A stretch of DNA of 64,000 nucleotides, taken from Chromobacterium phragmitis (GTDB lineage: Bacteria > Pseudomonadota > Gammaproteobacteria > Burkholderiales > Chromobacteriaceae). The stretch lies in the NCBI RefSeq assembly GCF_003325475.1, contig NZ_CP029495.1:3348001-3412000 (forward strand). The letters run 5' to 3'. Under the pieces are notes generated by a model, which ran no database searches, had not been told where the DNA came from, and saw nothing but the letters and a program-made list of their open reading frames with translations. The position numbers were made by a program, and so were the translations under genes. Numbering within the stretch: the first letter of the stretch is position 1; each line of letters opens with the position of its first letter. Of the stretch, positions 1 through 7,850 are shown piece by piece.

Positions 1-733
1 TGCGCATTTTCAGCCAGCGCACCAGCGCGTGGCCGACGGCCAGCGGCGACAGCGGCACCAGGGCCAATAAGCCGTCTCCCTGGCGATAGCCGGGATTGAC
101 GCTGAGGAAGAAGCGGTCGGACGGCTTGGTGGAGTTTTGCCAGAACTGCTGATCGTCTTTGTTCTCGCGGGTGAGGATGCCCAGGTTGGCGATGAATGGC
201 CGGTCCGGCGACACCGGGGTGATATTGAAGCTGGCGAACAGCTCGTAAGCTTTGGCCGCCAGAGGATGGCGCTCGTCCTGGCCGGGGGCGGGCCAGAAGT
301 GGTGGGAGAAACGATGCAGCACCGCATAGCTGGACGGATGCAGCATCAAGCCGAAGAAATACAAGGGCCGCAGCGGATGCTGCAGCCAATGGAACATCAC
401 CTGGCGCATCAGGAAGGTGATGTTGCTGTTCTTGCCGCGGAACGCCTTGTACAGGCCGGACTGGGCGCGCAGCACGCTGCAAGTGCGGCCGCCGATCTGC
501 CGGCGGAAGCGGTGCATGGTGCAATAGCCGACCAGGCGGCCATTTTCGTCCCGATGCAGCAGCAGGCTGCTGCGTTCTGCGGGCGGAGCCATGACCAGAT
601 TGGTGAAAGTGGCGAGATCCGTGCCGGCGAAGATGGCGTCGTGAACTTGAAACAGTTCCTCGGCCAACTGCGCCTTGGCTGAAGCGGACATCCTGGCGGG
701 GTCCAGTTGAATCGATTGAGCGATGCGTGCCAT
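1..733 (-). CDS. Hypothetical protein, truncated at the window edge
   Basis: The frame runs from an ATG at 733 to the left edge without a stop, so the C-terminus is missing (244 codons visible). AAGAGG lies about 6 nt upstream of the ATG. The N-terminus reads MARIAQSIQLDPARM, with no signal peptide or membrane segment. Around residues 65-80 the stretch LLLHRDENGRLVGYC has the strand-turn-strand look of a GNAT-type N-terminal half. The part that follows is rich in His and aromatics (FLMRQVMFHWLQHP). I do not recognise the family; a GNAT-like fold is a guess. The upstream 200 bp are AT-rich and probably hold its promoter. Confidence 0.7.
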   Translation of the reverse strand, partial: MARIAQSIQLDPARMSASAKAQLAEELFQVHDAIFAGTDLATFTNLVMAPPAERSSLLLHRDENGRLVGYCTMHRFRRQIGGRTCSVLRAQSGLYKAFRGKNSNITFLMRQVMFHWLQHPLRPLYFFGLMLHPSSYAVLHRFSHHFWPAPGQDERHPLAAKAYELFASFNITPVSPDRPFIANLGILTRENKDDQQFWQNSTKPSDRFFLSVNPGYRQGDGLLALVPLSPLAVGHALVRWLKMR

Positions 734-953
734 TTTGCGCCTCTTTGTGCATTGCAGCAGAGAAATGGCGGCATCTTAGAAATTGGGTCGAATAGTCGCT
801 ACTGTACTTTATCACTATGCAATTGACATTTTATTTTAATCAATAAAATGCTTTTTTTATTCAACCCTTTACAAGACGAGAGATTGGCTCGCGAAAAGAT
901 CAACTGTTCTGTTCGGACAGGTAGCGGGCGGAGCTGAAGGGCAACCGCCGCCG

Positions 954-1880
954 TCAATAGCCTTGCGCGCGCTCCACCCGGCCTTCCGCTTGCAGGCCGG
1001 CGGCCAGCTTGCGCAGGTTGCCGACGATCTGCTCCACCGCCTGCTGCCGCAAGGTGATCGCGGCGACATGCGGGGTGATGGTGACGGAGGGATGGTGCCA
1101 AAGCGGGTGGCCATGCGGCAGCGGCTCTTCCGCGAACACGTCCAGCTGCGCGCAGCGGATATGGCCGTTGTTGAGCAGGGCCAGCAGGGCGTCCTGGTCC
1201 AGCAGGTCGCCGCGTCCGGCATTGATCAGCATGGAGCCGGGCTGCATCAGCGATAGCCTCGCGCCGTTCAGCAAGCCCTGGGTTTGCGGCGTGGAAGGCA
1301 GCACGCTGGCGATCACGTCGCTGGTCTCGAGCAGCTTTTCCAGGCCGGCTTCGCCATGCAGGCTGTGCACGTGGTGGATGTGCTTGGGACCGCGGCTCCA
1401 GCCGCTGACCGGGTAGCCGTCCCGCGCTAGCGCCTTGGCCACCGCCGAGCCGATCTCTCCCAGCCCCAGTATGCCGACGCGGACGTCTTCCGGCAGCCGG
1501 GGAGCCAGCATCCGCCACTGTCCCGTCGCCTGTTGCCGCCGATAGACGTCCATATTGCGCTGGTAGCCCAGCACGCCGTAGCGGATGTACTCGGTCATCT
1601 GGTTGGCCATGCCGCTGTCCAGCAGCCGATAGAGCGGCAGGTTCACCGGCAAATCCTGTCTCGACAGCAGCTTGTCCACGCCGGCACCCAGCGCGAACAT
1701 CGCTTGGAGCCGCGGCAGGCGGGCGATGATGCCGTCGGGGAGTCCCCAGGCGATCAGATAACGCACTTCGTCGGGGGTGGCTTGCTCCAGGCTGACGAAG
1801 GCCTGCTCAGGCATGGCGGCCTGAAACAATTCTAGGTAGGCGGAAACTTCCTTGGGGCTGGGCGTGTGTACGAGGATCAT
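954..1880 (-). CDS. GhrA-type D-isomer 2-hydroxyacid dehydrogenase
   Basis: Probable glyoxylate/hydroxypyruvate (2-ketoacid) reductase using NAD(P)H in the cytoplasm. The nucleotide-binding loop is GILGLGEIGSAVA, followed by the family signature LMQPGSMLINAGRGDLLDQ. The catalytic Arg and Glu regions and the terminal His motif (TPHVAAITL) are present. The length of 308 aa matches GhrA (about 312). The frame is open to an ATG at 1919, but the start at 1880 (MILVHTPSPKE) fits the usual N-terminus; neither has a strong ribosome site. The gene stands alone. Exact substrate cannot be told from sequence. Confidence 0.85.
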   Translation of the reverse strand: MILVHTPSPKEVSAYLELFQAAMPEQAFVSLEQATPDEVRYLIAWGLPDGIIARLPRLQAMFALGAGVDKLLSRQDLPVNLPLYRLLDSGMANQMTEYIRYGVLGYQRNMDVYRRQQATGQWRMLAPRLPEDVRVGILGLGEIGSAVAKALARDGYPVSGWSRGPKHIHHVHSLHGEAGLEKLLETSDVIASVLPSTPQTQGLLNGARLSLMQPGSMLINAGRGDLLDQDALLALLNNGHIRCAQLDVFAEEPLPHGHPLWHHPSVTITPHVAAITLRQQAVEQIVGNLRKLAAGLQAEGRVERAQGY

Positions 1881-2066
1881 GGCGGGACAGTTCGTTGGGT
1901 TTATGCCTTCAGTATACATCGGTGTCCGGTTGATAAAGCCTTGCGATATGCCTGAGTGCGAAGGCGGAGGAGCCCAGTTACCGTTGTAAGGGTAAACCGC
2001 AGACTATTGCGAGACGAATTTCATCTCCCTATACCGACGGCAGAATAGTGGATGGCGGAGGGCGGC

Positions 2067-3275
2067 ATGGAACGTTTCGGAGTGGGCTGCGGCTTGATGG
2101 GGAGGCGCGTGGAGGCGGAATGCCGCAAAGGCGGCTGGCTGTTGGCCAGCGACGTGGAAGGGCCGCTGTTTCTGGGCGATTTCATCGCCGAGGCGCTGTC
2201 GTCGGCCTTGAAGCCAGAGGACGGAGGGACGGACGCCTTGCCGTCTTACGGCCAGATACTGTACGGAGAGGGCTATGCCGCGTTCAGCGCGGATACGACG
2301 CCGTTGCGCAGGCCGGAGGGGGGGCGCGGCCCACCGCCCGCCGGCGGCTACACGCTGGCGCAGGAGGGCACCGACACCATATTCGCGCTGCCGCTATTGC
2401 TGGCCGCCGGCGTCGATTACGGCCGGCTGGAAACGTTGGCGTTGAATTCGAGCGCCACGCCGGGCGCGCCGGCGATGGCCGAATCCTTGAGGGAAATGGA
2501 TTGGCAGCTGGCCGGCATCACTACGGCGCCCGAGCGGCCGTACCGGACGCTGGCGGAACGCCAGGGCTGGTTGGAGAGCGGCTGGGTGCTGGGCTCGCCC
2601 TTTCCGCTGGACGACGCTGAAGCCTGCCTGCGCCGGATGGGATGTTGGGAAAGAGAGATGGCTCTGGTTCAGGCTTATCTGCGCGACGCTTACGCGCTGG
2701 TGGACGGTCATTCGGAAGTCTGGATGGATGGCGCGACGCGGCGGCGGCATGTTTCCGACGCCGGCCGAAGGGGGCTGCGAGCCCGCTTCCGGCGCTTTTA
2801 TCGGGAAGAGCTGGGCATTTCCTATTCTCTGGGAGAGAGGCGGGCGCGGAGGCCGGCCACGATGCTGGGACGCATCGTGGAGGATTGCGCGATGGTCGGC
2901 GATCGCGCCAAGGCGGCATTGGCGCTGAGCCTGGCGCGGCGGACGGGTGGCCTGGAGCGGTTGGTGGCCATGGGCGACGGCGCCAACGACGCGGCCATGT
3001 TGCGCCGCGCGCGCTGGTCGATAGGCGTGAACGGGCCCGACGCGGCGCGCGCCGCCGTCATCGGCCTGGTCACCGACGACATGTGCTGCTTGCCGGTGTT
3101 GTTGCGGCTGATCGAGCGGAGCGGGGATGATGTCGATGCGGTGATTGGCCGGGCGCAGGCGGAGTTGCGCGGCGCGGCGCTGGTGCACCGCGGCGGAGCG
3201 GGATTGTCGGCGGAGTGGGCGGACAGGCATAGGATGATGAAGAGGAAGCTGCGTGGCGAGTTCGTCACCTATTGA
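2067..3275 (+). CDS. HAD-superfamily phosphatase, unusual subfamily
   Basis: A 402-aa HAD protein. Motif I is DVEGPL near residue 29, with Glu where many phosphatases have the second Asp's neighbour. Motif III/IV is GDGANDAAML near residue 304. The long middle part is the cap, and it contains the unusual stretch MDWQLAGITTAP. The DVEGPL form recalls HAD proteins annotated in archaeal hydrogenase clusters, so phosphatase activity is likely but the substrate unknown. An in-frame ATG exists at 2052, but GGAGGG 6-8 nt before 2067 decides the start. Its last 23 nt overlap the next gene, so the two are probably translationally coupled. Confidence 0.75.
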   Translation: MERFGVGCGLMGRRVEAECRKGGWLLASDVEGPLFLGDFIAEALSSALKPEDGGTDALPSYGQILYGEGYAAFSADTTPLRRPEGGRGPPPAGGYTLAQEGTDTIFALPLLLAAGVDYGRLETLALNSSATPGAPAMAESLREMDWQLAGITTAPERPYRTLAERQGWLESGWVLGSPFPLDDAEACLRRMGCWEREMALVQAYLRDAYALVDGHSEVWMDGATRRRHVSDAGRRGLRARFRRFYREELGISYSLGERRARRPATMLGRIVEDCAMVGDRAKAALALSLARRTGGLERLVAMGDGANDAAMLRRARWSIGVNGPDAARAAVIGLVTDDMCCLPVLLRLIERSGDDVDAVIGRAQAELRGAALVHRGGAGLSAEWADRHRMMKRKLRGEFVTY

Positions 3276-4131
3276 CTCCGCGGGCCCCCGCCGGGGCGGG
3301 TTAGCGCGCGGCCGCGCCTGGTCGGGCGCAGCGTTGGCTTTGGCATCGATGTGCTGCGCGCAGTTCGGCGCGGCCTTGTCTCTGCCAGCGGCCCAAGAGG
3401 TGGGGAGTTTGCGCGCCACCTCGCTCCGGCTGGTGTTCGCGGCTGCGCTTTTATTGGCGTGGCGGCGTCCGCCCCTGCTGCGCGCGCTGCGCGGCGAGCC
3501 ATGGCTGGCGTGGCTGGGGCTGGCGATGGCCGGCATGTCGCTCGGCTTTTTCGCCGCGTTGCGGACATTGCCGCAAGGATTGGCGGTGGCGGTCACGCTG
3601 CTGGGTCCATTGGGGCTGGCCTGGAGGGACGATCGGAGCCGCTGGCCATGCCCGCTGATGGCTTTGGCCGGCATCCTGCTGCTAGCCAGGGGGGAGGGAC
3701 GCTGGCTGATCGATGCGGCGGGGCTGGCCTGGGCGGTCTTGTCCGCCGCGTGTTGGGCCGTCTACATTGTTTTGCTGAGACGAGCGGGCAAGATTTGTCT
3801 GGGCGGAGACGCCGTCGCGCTGGCTTTGCCGGTGGCAGCGCTGGCGGCCATGCCCTGGATCTGGCTGGAGGGCGGCCCCAGGGCCGAAGCCGCCATGCTG
3901 GCGCAGCTGGCGGGCTTGTCGTTGTTGACGCCGATTCTGCCTTACCTGCTTGAACTGGAGGCCTTGCGCCGCATGCCGGCCGCTCCGTTCGGCGTGCTGA
4001 TGAGCCTGGAGCCCGCGCTCGCGGTGTTGGCGGGCGCCTTGCTGTTGGGACAAACGGCGACGGCGGCGCAGCTGACCGGCGTGGCGCTGGTGGTGGCTGC
4101 CAGCTTGGGCGCGCTATCCCGCCCCGCTTGA
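3253..4131 (+). CDS. EamA/DMT-family exporter, RhtA-like
   Basis: Inner-membrane exporter of the drug/metabolite transporter superfamily with about ten hydrophobic segments and two EamA repeats. It resembles RhtA (threonine/homoserine export), with features such as SLRATSLRLVFAAALLL and a C-terminal LLTPILPYLLELEALRRM followed by MSLEPALAVLAGALLLGQ. The start is GTG at 3253 with GAGGAAG about 6 nt upstream, inside the end of the HAD gene. 292 aa, normal length. The overlap suggests that the phosphatase and exporter act on related small metabolites, but this is inference. Substrate unknown. Confidence 0.85.
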   Translation: MASSSPIDSAGPRRGGLARGRAWSGAALALASMCCAQFGAALSLPAAQEVGSLRATSLRLVFAAALLLAWRRPPLLRALRGEPWLAWLGLAMAGMSLGFFAALRTLPQGLAVAVTLLGPLGLAWRDDRSRWPCPLMALAGILLLARGEGRWLIDAAGLAWAVLSAACWAVYIVLLRRAGKICLGGDAVALALPVAALAAMPWIWLEGGPRAEAAMLAQLAGLSLLTPILPYLLELEALRRMPAAPFGVLMSLEPALAVLAGALLLGQTATAAQLTGVALVVAASLGALSRPA

Positions 4132-4227
4132 GCGGCGCTGACGAAAACGGACCCTGCCTTGGCCTCCCTCCGGTGCGACGAGCGCCGCGCGGCGTCAGTT
4201 ACGCTAGGCCGGCCGCCTTGCGTTCAA

Positions 4228-5004
4228 TCAATGTCCAAGGCCGGCGTATTGCTCGCCTAGGCGGAGGATGGCCGAGATCAGCTCCCGCTCCACATGTTGG
4301 TCGCGGGCGATGCTCTCCTTGGCGTGGGGCCGCAGTTGAGGGTGGTCGCCCACCCGCACCGCATGTCTGGCGACGGCGAACATAGACAGGTCGTTGCTGT
4401 CGTTGCCGAAGCACACCATCTCGTCGGCGGCGATGCCGTGGCGGGCCAGCGCGCCCGCCTTGTCCACGCCGCCTGCGGTGATGTCCACGATCTGCTGGTC
4501 CGAGTGGTGATGGATGCGGATATCTTCCCGTCGTTCCAGCGCCCGCTTGAGCCCTTCGGGGTCTTCGCACTCGGTGACCAGAAGCTTGACTGCCCGGCTG
4601 ATTTCGCCGCGCGCCACCGGGCGCGCCAGCCTGCCCGGGTCCACCATGCTCATGAAGGGATGGGCCGGGTCACCGTGGTAGTGGTAATGCCATTCCAGGT
4701 CGACCAGGCAGGAGGCGGCGTGGCGCTCTGCCAGCTCGAACAGCTGCGTCAGCGCTTCTTCGTCCAGCGGCGTCAAAGCGGTCAACTGGCGGCGGTGCCA
4801 GGTCACAGCGCCGTTGGCGCCGACGAACAGGCCGTCGTGGAAGCGTTCGTCCAATAGCGGCAGGATGTCGCGATACGGTCGGGCGGAGGCGAAACCGATG
4901 CGGTGCCCGCGCCGCTCCAGTCCGCAAAGCGCGTCCTGAATGGCGGGGCTGACGCTGCGGCCGTCGAAGCAGATGGTGCCGTCTATGTCGAAGATGAAGT
5001 GCAT
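4228..5004 (-). CDS. Cof-type HAD-IIB family phosphatase
   Basis: 258-aa sugar-phosphate-type phosphatase. Motif I is DIDGTICFDG at residues 6-15, with the nucleophile and general acid Asp. Motif II is ASAR near residue 41, the lysine motif is VDKAGAL near 180, and motif IV is GNDSNDLSMF near 200. The C2 cap lies between motifs II and III, as in HAD-IIB. It is transcribed away from the duplicated protein that follows and has about 100 bp of AT-rich DNA on its 5' side, shared as a divergent promoter region. Substrate cannot be predicted. Confidence 0.88.
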   Translation of the reverse strand: MHFIFDIDGTICFDGRSVSPAIQDALCGLERRGHRIGFASARPYRDILPLLDERFHDGLFVGANGAVTWHRRQLTALTPLDEEALTQLFELAERHAASCLVDLEWHYHYHGDPAHPFMSMVDPGRLARPVARGEISRAVKLLVTECEDPEGLKRALERREDIRIHHHSDQQIVDITAGGVDKAGALARHGIAADEMVCFGNDSNDLSMFAVARHAVRVGDHPQLRPHAKESIARDQHVERELISAILRLGEQYAGLGH

Positions 5005-5133
5005 GATTTATTTTGGATTGTGCTGTTTTTTGGAAAAAGAAGGAATGGAGTTGCGATTTTTATTTTAATTTTAACTAAATATTGCACCGTTGCGGCCGAT
5101 ATGAAAAAGGGATGTCATTTGAGGGGAAAGGTC

Positions 5134-6741
5134 GTGAATGTGAATATCGGGCACGCCATCGCTTTTCGTCCGCAGCTTGGCGCCGCATCCGGCGCGGCGC
5201 GGGTGGCGGGGGCTGCGCCGGAGGATGGCGGCAAGGCGGAGCCGCTGCGCGATGTCAATGGCCGCATGGTGGGGACGCCGGAATCGCGCTATGGGATGAG
5301 CATGCGGACGCTGCAGCTGCTGAAGCAGTACGACGTGCGCAATATGTCCGGCAAGGACTTGGACGCGTTGGCCGAGGTGCTGGCCGAGAACGGCGAGATG
5401 GATGGCGATGTGGCCATGTCGATACGCGGTGATATCGAAGGCAACAGCTGGAAAGGCTCCGACGAGCGCAACGCGCTGGAGATCTTCGCCAAGCGCCGCG
5501 ACGACACCATAGCCAGCGTCAAGGCGGGAGAAGCGTCGTTACGATTCGCCAACTATTCCATCAAGGGTTACGAGCGGACGCAGCAAGCGTTGGAGAAGCT
5601 GGCCGCCATCCATGACGCGCTGCAGAGCGAGGACGATGTCCGCGCCGCCGCCAACGGGAGCGCGGCGCAGGCCCGGGACCTGATGCATCTAGAGCGCTGG
5701 ATGCGCTCCGCGGAACAGGCCGACGCCAAGGGCGAGCCGCTGGCTGTGGGCAAGGAGACCGCGGAGGCCATCAGCCGGACGATGCTGAGAGCCGGGGTGG
5801 AGCTGCCGCCGGCCGACGATCTTCAACATGGCGACTGGGCGCGCCAGGCGCTGCAAGCGTACCGAGGCTGGACGGCGCGTCATCCGAACGACAAGCTGGA
5901 TATCGATCTGAAACCAGCCGAGGAAGAGGACAAGAAGGTTTTCAAAGAGAAGCCGCCCGCTCCGGCTGGCAAGGCCCAGGGCACGCAACTGTCGCTGCAG
6001 CCGCCGTCCAGCGCGGCCAAGCTGGCCAGGGAGATGCAGGACAAGCTGCAAACCGAAGCGCGATACGGCATTGGGATGCCGATGCTGCAGCTGATCAAGA
6101 GCACCGACATCAGCGGTTTGTCCATAGACCAGCTCAAGCAGTACAGCCAACTGCTGCGAGACAACGGCGTGCTCTCCCTGGACGATGTCGAGTCCCTGCT
6201 GCCCTTGACTCAGCGAGCGATGGCGGACCCGATGAACTACTACAAGCGGGACCTGAACTGGCTGACCAGCATGCAGCAGCAGGGGCGGACGCCTCAGTAC
6301 TCGACGCCTGGCGGCATGGCGGACTTGTCCGATGTGGCGGGCAGGATGCGGAATGACCAGCAAGGGCAAGCGGTGCTGGAAAGGCTGCAGAACCTGCACC
6401 AGACATTGCAGGGCGACGACAAGGAGCAGACCGCGGCTGCGAACGGTTTGCAGCAGAGCGGGGACCTGGCGGCCTTTGATAACTGGGCGAGGGTGGAGAG
6501 CAAGGGCGCGCGCAACGCCGATAGCGCGGAGTTGGAGTTTCGCGGCAAGCAAGATGTGGAGGGCATTTTCCGGGTGCTGCAGCGGCTGGGCGTGGAGCTG
6601 ACGCCGTTGGAGGGAGACAGCAGCCCCAGCCAGCGGCTGGAGCAGGCATGGAAGGATTATCAGCGTTGGCGCGACAGTCATCCGGGAGAGCGTCCAAGCA
6701 TCGCGCTGCCGCCCAAGCGCGGCGTGGACGTATACGCCTGA
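5134..6741 (+). CDS. Unrecognised protein with two diverged internal repeats
   Basis: 535 aa, no family recognised. Two long repeats make up nearly the whole protein, at about residues 50-262 and 308-525, joined by a Lys/Glu/Pro linker (AEEEDKKVFKEKPPAPAGK). Paired landmarks are ESRYGMSMRTLQLLK / EARYGIGMPMLQLIK, LEKLAAIHDALQ / LERLQNLHQTLQ, and AYRGWTARHPNDKLDIDL / DYQRWRDSHPGERPSIAL. The unit is helical and acidic, with no signal peptide, TM or Cys. The N-terminal 45 residues are Ala/Gly-rich and probably disordered, as in secreted substrates. The frame is open upstream, but GAGGGG at 5121-5126 points to GTG 5134 (GTG 5140 also possible). The upstream 100 bp are very AT-rich. A secreted or surface-apparatus protein is possible but unproven. 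Confidence 0.8.
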   Translation: MNVNIGHAIAFRPQLGAASGAARVAGAAPEDGGKAEPLRDVNGRMVGTPESRYGMSMRTLQLLKQYDVRNMSGKDLDALAEVLAENGEMDGDVAMSIRGDIEGNSWKGSDERNALEIFAKRRDDTIASVKAGEASLRFANYSIKGYERTQQALEKLAAIHDALQSEDDVRAAANGSAAQARDLMHLERWMRSAEQADAKGEPLAVGKETAEAISRTMLRAGVELPPADDLQHGDWARQALQAYRGWTARHPNDKLDIDLKPAEEEDKKVFKEKPPAPAGKAQGTQLSLQPPSSAAKLAREMQDKLQTEARYGIGMPMLQLIKSTDISGLSIDQLKQYSQLLRDNGVLSLDDVESLLPLTQRAMADPMNYYKRDLNWLTSMQQQGRTPQYSTPGGMADLSDVAGRMRNDQQGQAVLERLQNLHQTLQGDDKEQTAAANGLQQSGDLAAFDNWARVESKGARNADSAELEFRGKQDVEGIFRVLQRLGVELTPLEGDSSPSQRLEQAWKDYQRWRDSHPGERPSIALPPKRGVDVYA

Positions 6742-6756
6742 CCCACCCGCCGGGCC

Positions 6757-6867
6757 AAGAGTGGCTAACGAAAATCCTGATGCTGCGTTGCGCCGACTTG
6801 GCGTACGCCTTGTACTGTCTGCGTCGGCGCGCCTTGCCTCGGACGTAAAACTGAATTCTGTTAGCCG
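6757..6867. repeat. Palindromic intergenic element (about 110 bp)
   Basis: The stretch between two convergent genes is bounded by GGCTAAC and its exact complement GTTAGCC, about 95 bp apart. Inside lies a second exact pair, GCGCCGAC and GTCGGCGC. Between these pairs further matches make the whole unit a hyphenated dyad. This is the form of a REP/MITE-like non-autonomous repeat, and it could also work as a bidirectional terminator. No second copy was seen in this window. Confidence 0.5.
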
Positions 6868-6869
6868 CT

Positions 6870-7343
6870 TTAAGCTTGCGACGTGGCCAGAAGCAGTTGC
6901 GGCCTGACGCGCTCCGGCTGGCCTTCTATTGGCGCGGAAACGACGCTTTGTCGCCGCGCGCCGAAGGATTGGTAAAAGCCCAACGCGTTGGGATCGGCGT
7001 CTATCGCGATATCCGTCTGCCCGGCGGCGCGGGCGATGTCCAGCGCCCGTCCCAGCAGCGCCTTGCCCAAGCCGCGGCCCATGCATTCCGGCAGCACCCA
7101 CAGCGACGCCAGGCTCCAGGGCGAGGCGCAGGGGTCCAGCTGGACAAAGCCCACGACTCTGCCGCCGACTTCCGCGACGAAGGTGGGATGGCTGGCCAGC
7201 GTGTGCGACGGGGTCATCAAGTCATCGCGCCAGGCTTCCAGCTGGCGAATGGTATAAGCCCAGTGCGCCTTGGATTCGAACGCTACTCGGTTCATCTGCG
7301 TCAGATCGGCGAGGGTGGCTCTGCGTATCAGGTGTGGATGCAT
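6870..7343 (-). CDS. GNAT-family N-acetyltransferase
   Basis: 157-aa acetyltransferase. The acetyl-CoA loop region is LPECMGRGLGKALLGRALD (Q/RxxGxG/A form), and the C-terminal DADPNALGFYQSFGA is the usual motif-B helix and strand. The start at ATG 7343 (MHPHLIRRATLADLTQM) gives the standard GNAT N-terminus; upstream open frame to 7436 has no homologous look. It follows the gene at 7385 by 41 bp in the same direction, so may be in the HD-GYP operon. Substrate unknown. Confidence 0.85.
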   Translation of the reverse strand: MHPHLIRRATLADLTQMNRVAFESKAHWAYTIRQLEAWRDDLMTPSHTLASHPTFVAEVGGRVVGFVQLDPCASPWSLASLWVLPECMGRGLGKALLGRALDIARAAGQTDIAIDADPNALGFYQSFGARRQSVVSAPIEGQPERVRPQLLLATSQA

Positions 7344-7384
7344 GTTGCTGCGTTCTGGCGGCGAAGGATCATAAGGCCATATTG

Positions 7385-7846
7385 TTAGCCGATTTTCATC
7401 GCCTCCGCCAGTTCGGCCAGGCAGGCGGCCTGCCATTCGAATTCCGGGGCAAAGGCTTCCCGCTCCATCGCCGCGCCGTAGCCGCCCTCTCCATACACCG
7501 CGGCATAGGCCGCGTATTCCGCCGCCTGCAGCGCTTGGCCGGCCAGCGCCTTGGCTGCCGCGTAGCTGGCCGAAACCGCGGCGTGGCCGCAGCCGTCCAG
7601 CGAATGGGAGCCGGGGTGCGAGTTGGCCAGCCGGGCGGCGGTTTCCGCCGCTTGCTGCAGCGCCGCGCGGTCTATTCCGCCGGCCAGATAGCGCTCCAGC
7701 GCGTCCAGGCCATGCCGCGCCTGCTCGTCTTCTAGCAAGCGCTCCACACGCCGGGCGCAGGCCAGGCCGAAATGAAGCCGTAGCGTTTCCCGCTCCGGCG
7801 AATCCAGATTGAGCGCGGCGGCGAGGCGCTCCAACGTGTCGTTCAT
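7385..7846 (-). CDS. Small Ala-rich helical protein, immunity-protein-like
   Basis: 153 aa, strongly alpha-helical and Ala-rich, with Cys30, a central HPGSHSLDGCGHAA and then an Ala/Tyr-rich helix (AAEYAAYAAVYG). The pattern resembles the Imm5-like 'putative immunity protein' group, in which repeated Ala-rich helices pack around a His/Asp pocket. That resemblance is weak and no toxin lies beside it. Its ATG lies 4 nt after the stop of the HD-GYP gene, so the two are cotranscribed and probably coupled. Function unknown. Confidence 0.7.
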   Translation of the reverse strand: MNDTLERLAAALNLDSPERETLRLHFGLACARRVERLLEDEQARHGLDALERYLAGGIDRAALQQAAETAARLANSHPGSHSLDGCGHAAVSASYAAAKALAGQALQAAEYAAYAAVYGEGGYGAAMEREAFAPEFEWQAACLAELAEAMKIG

Positions 7847-7850
7847 GGGC

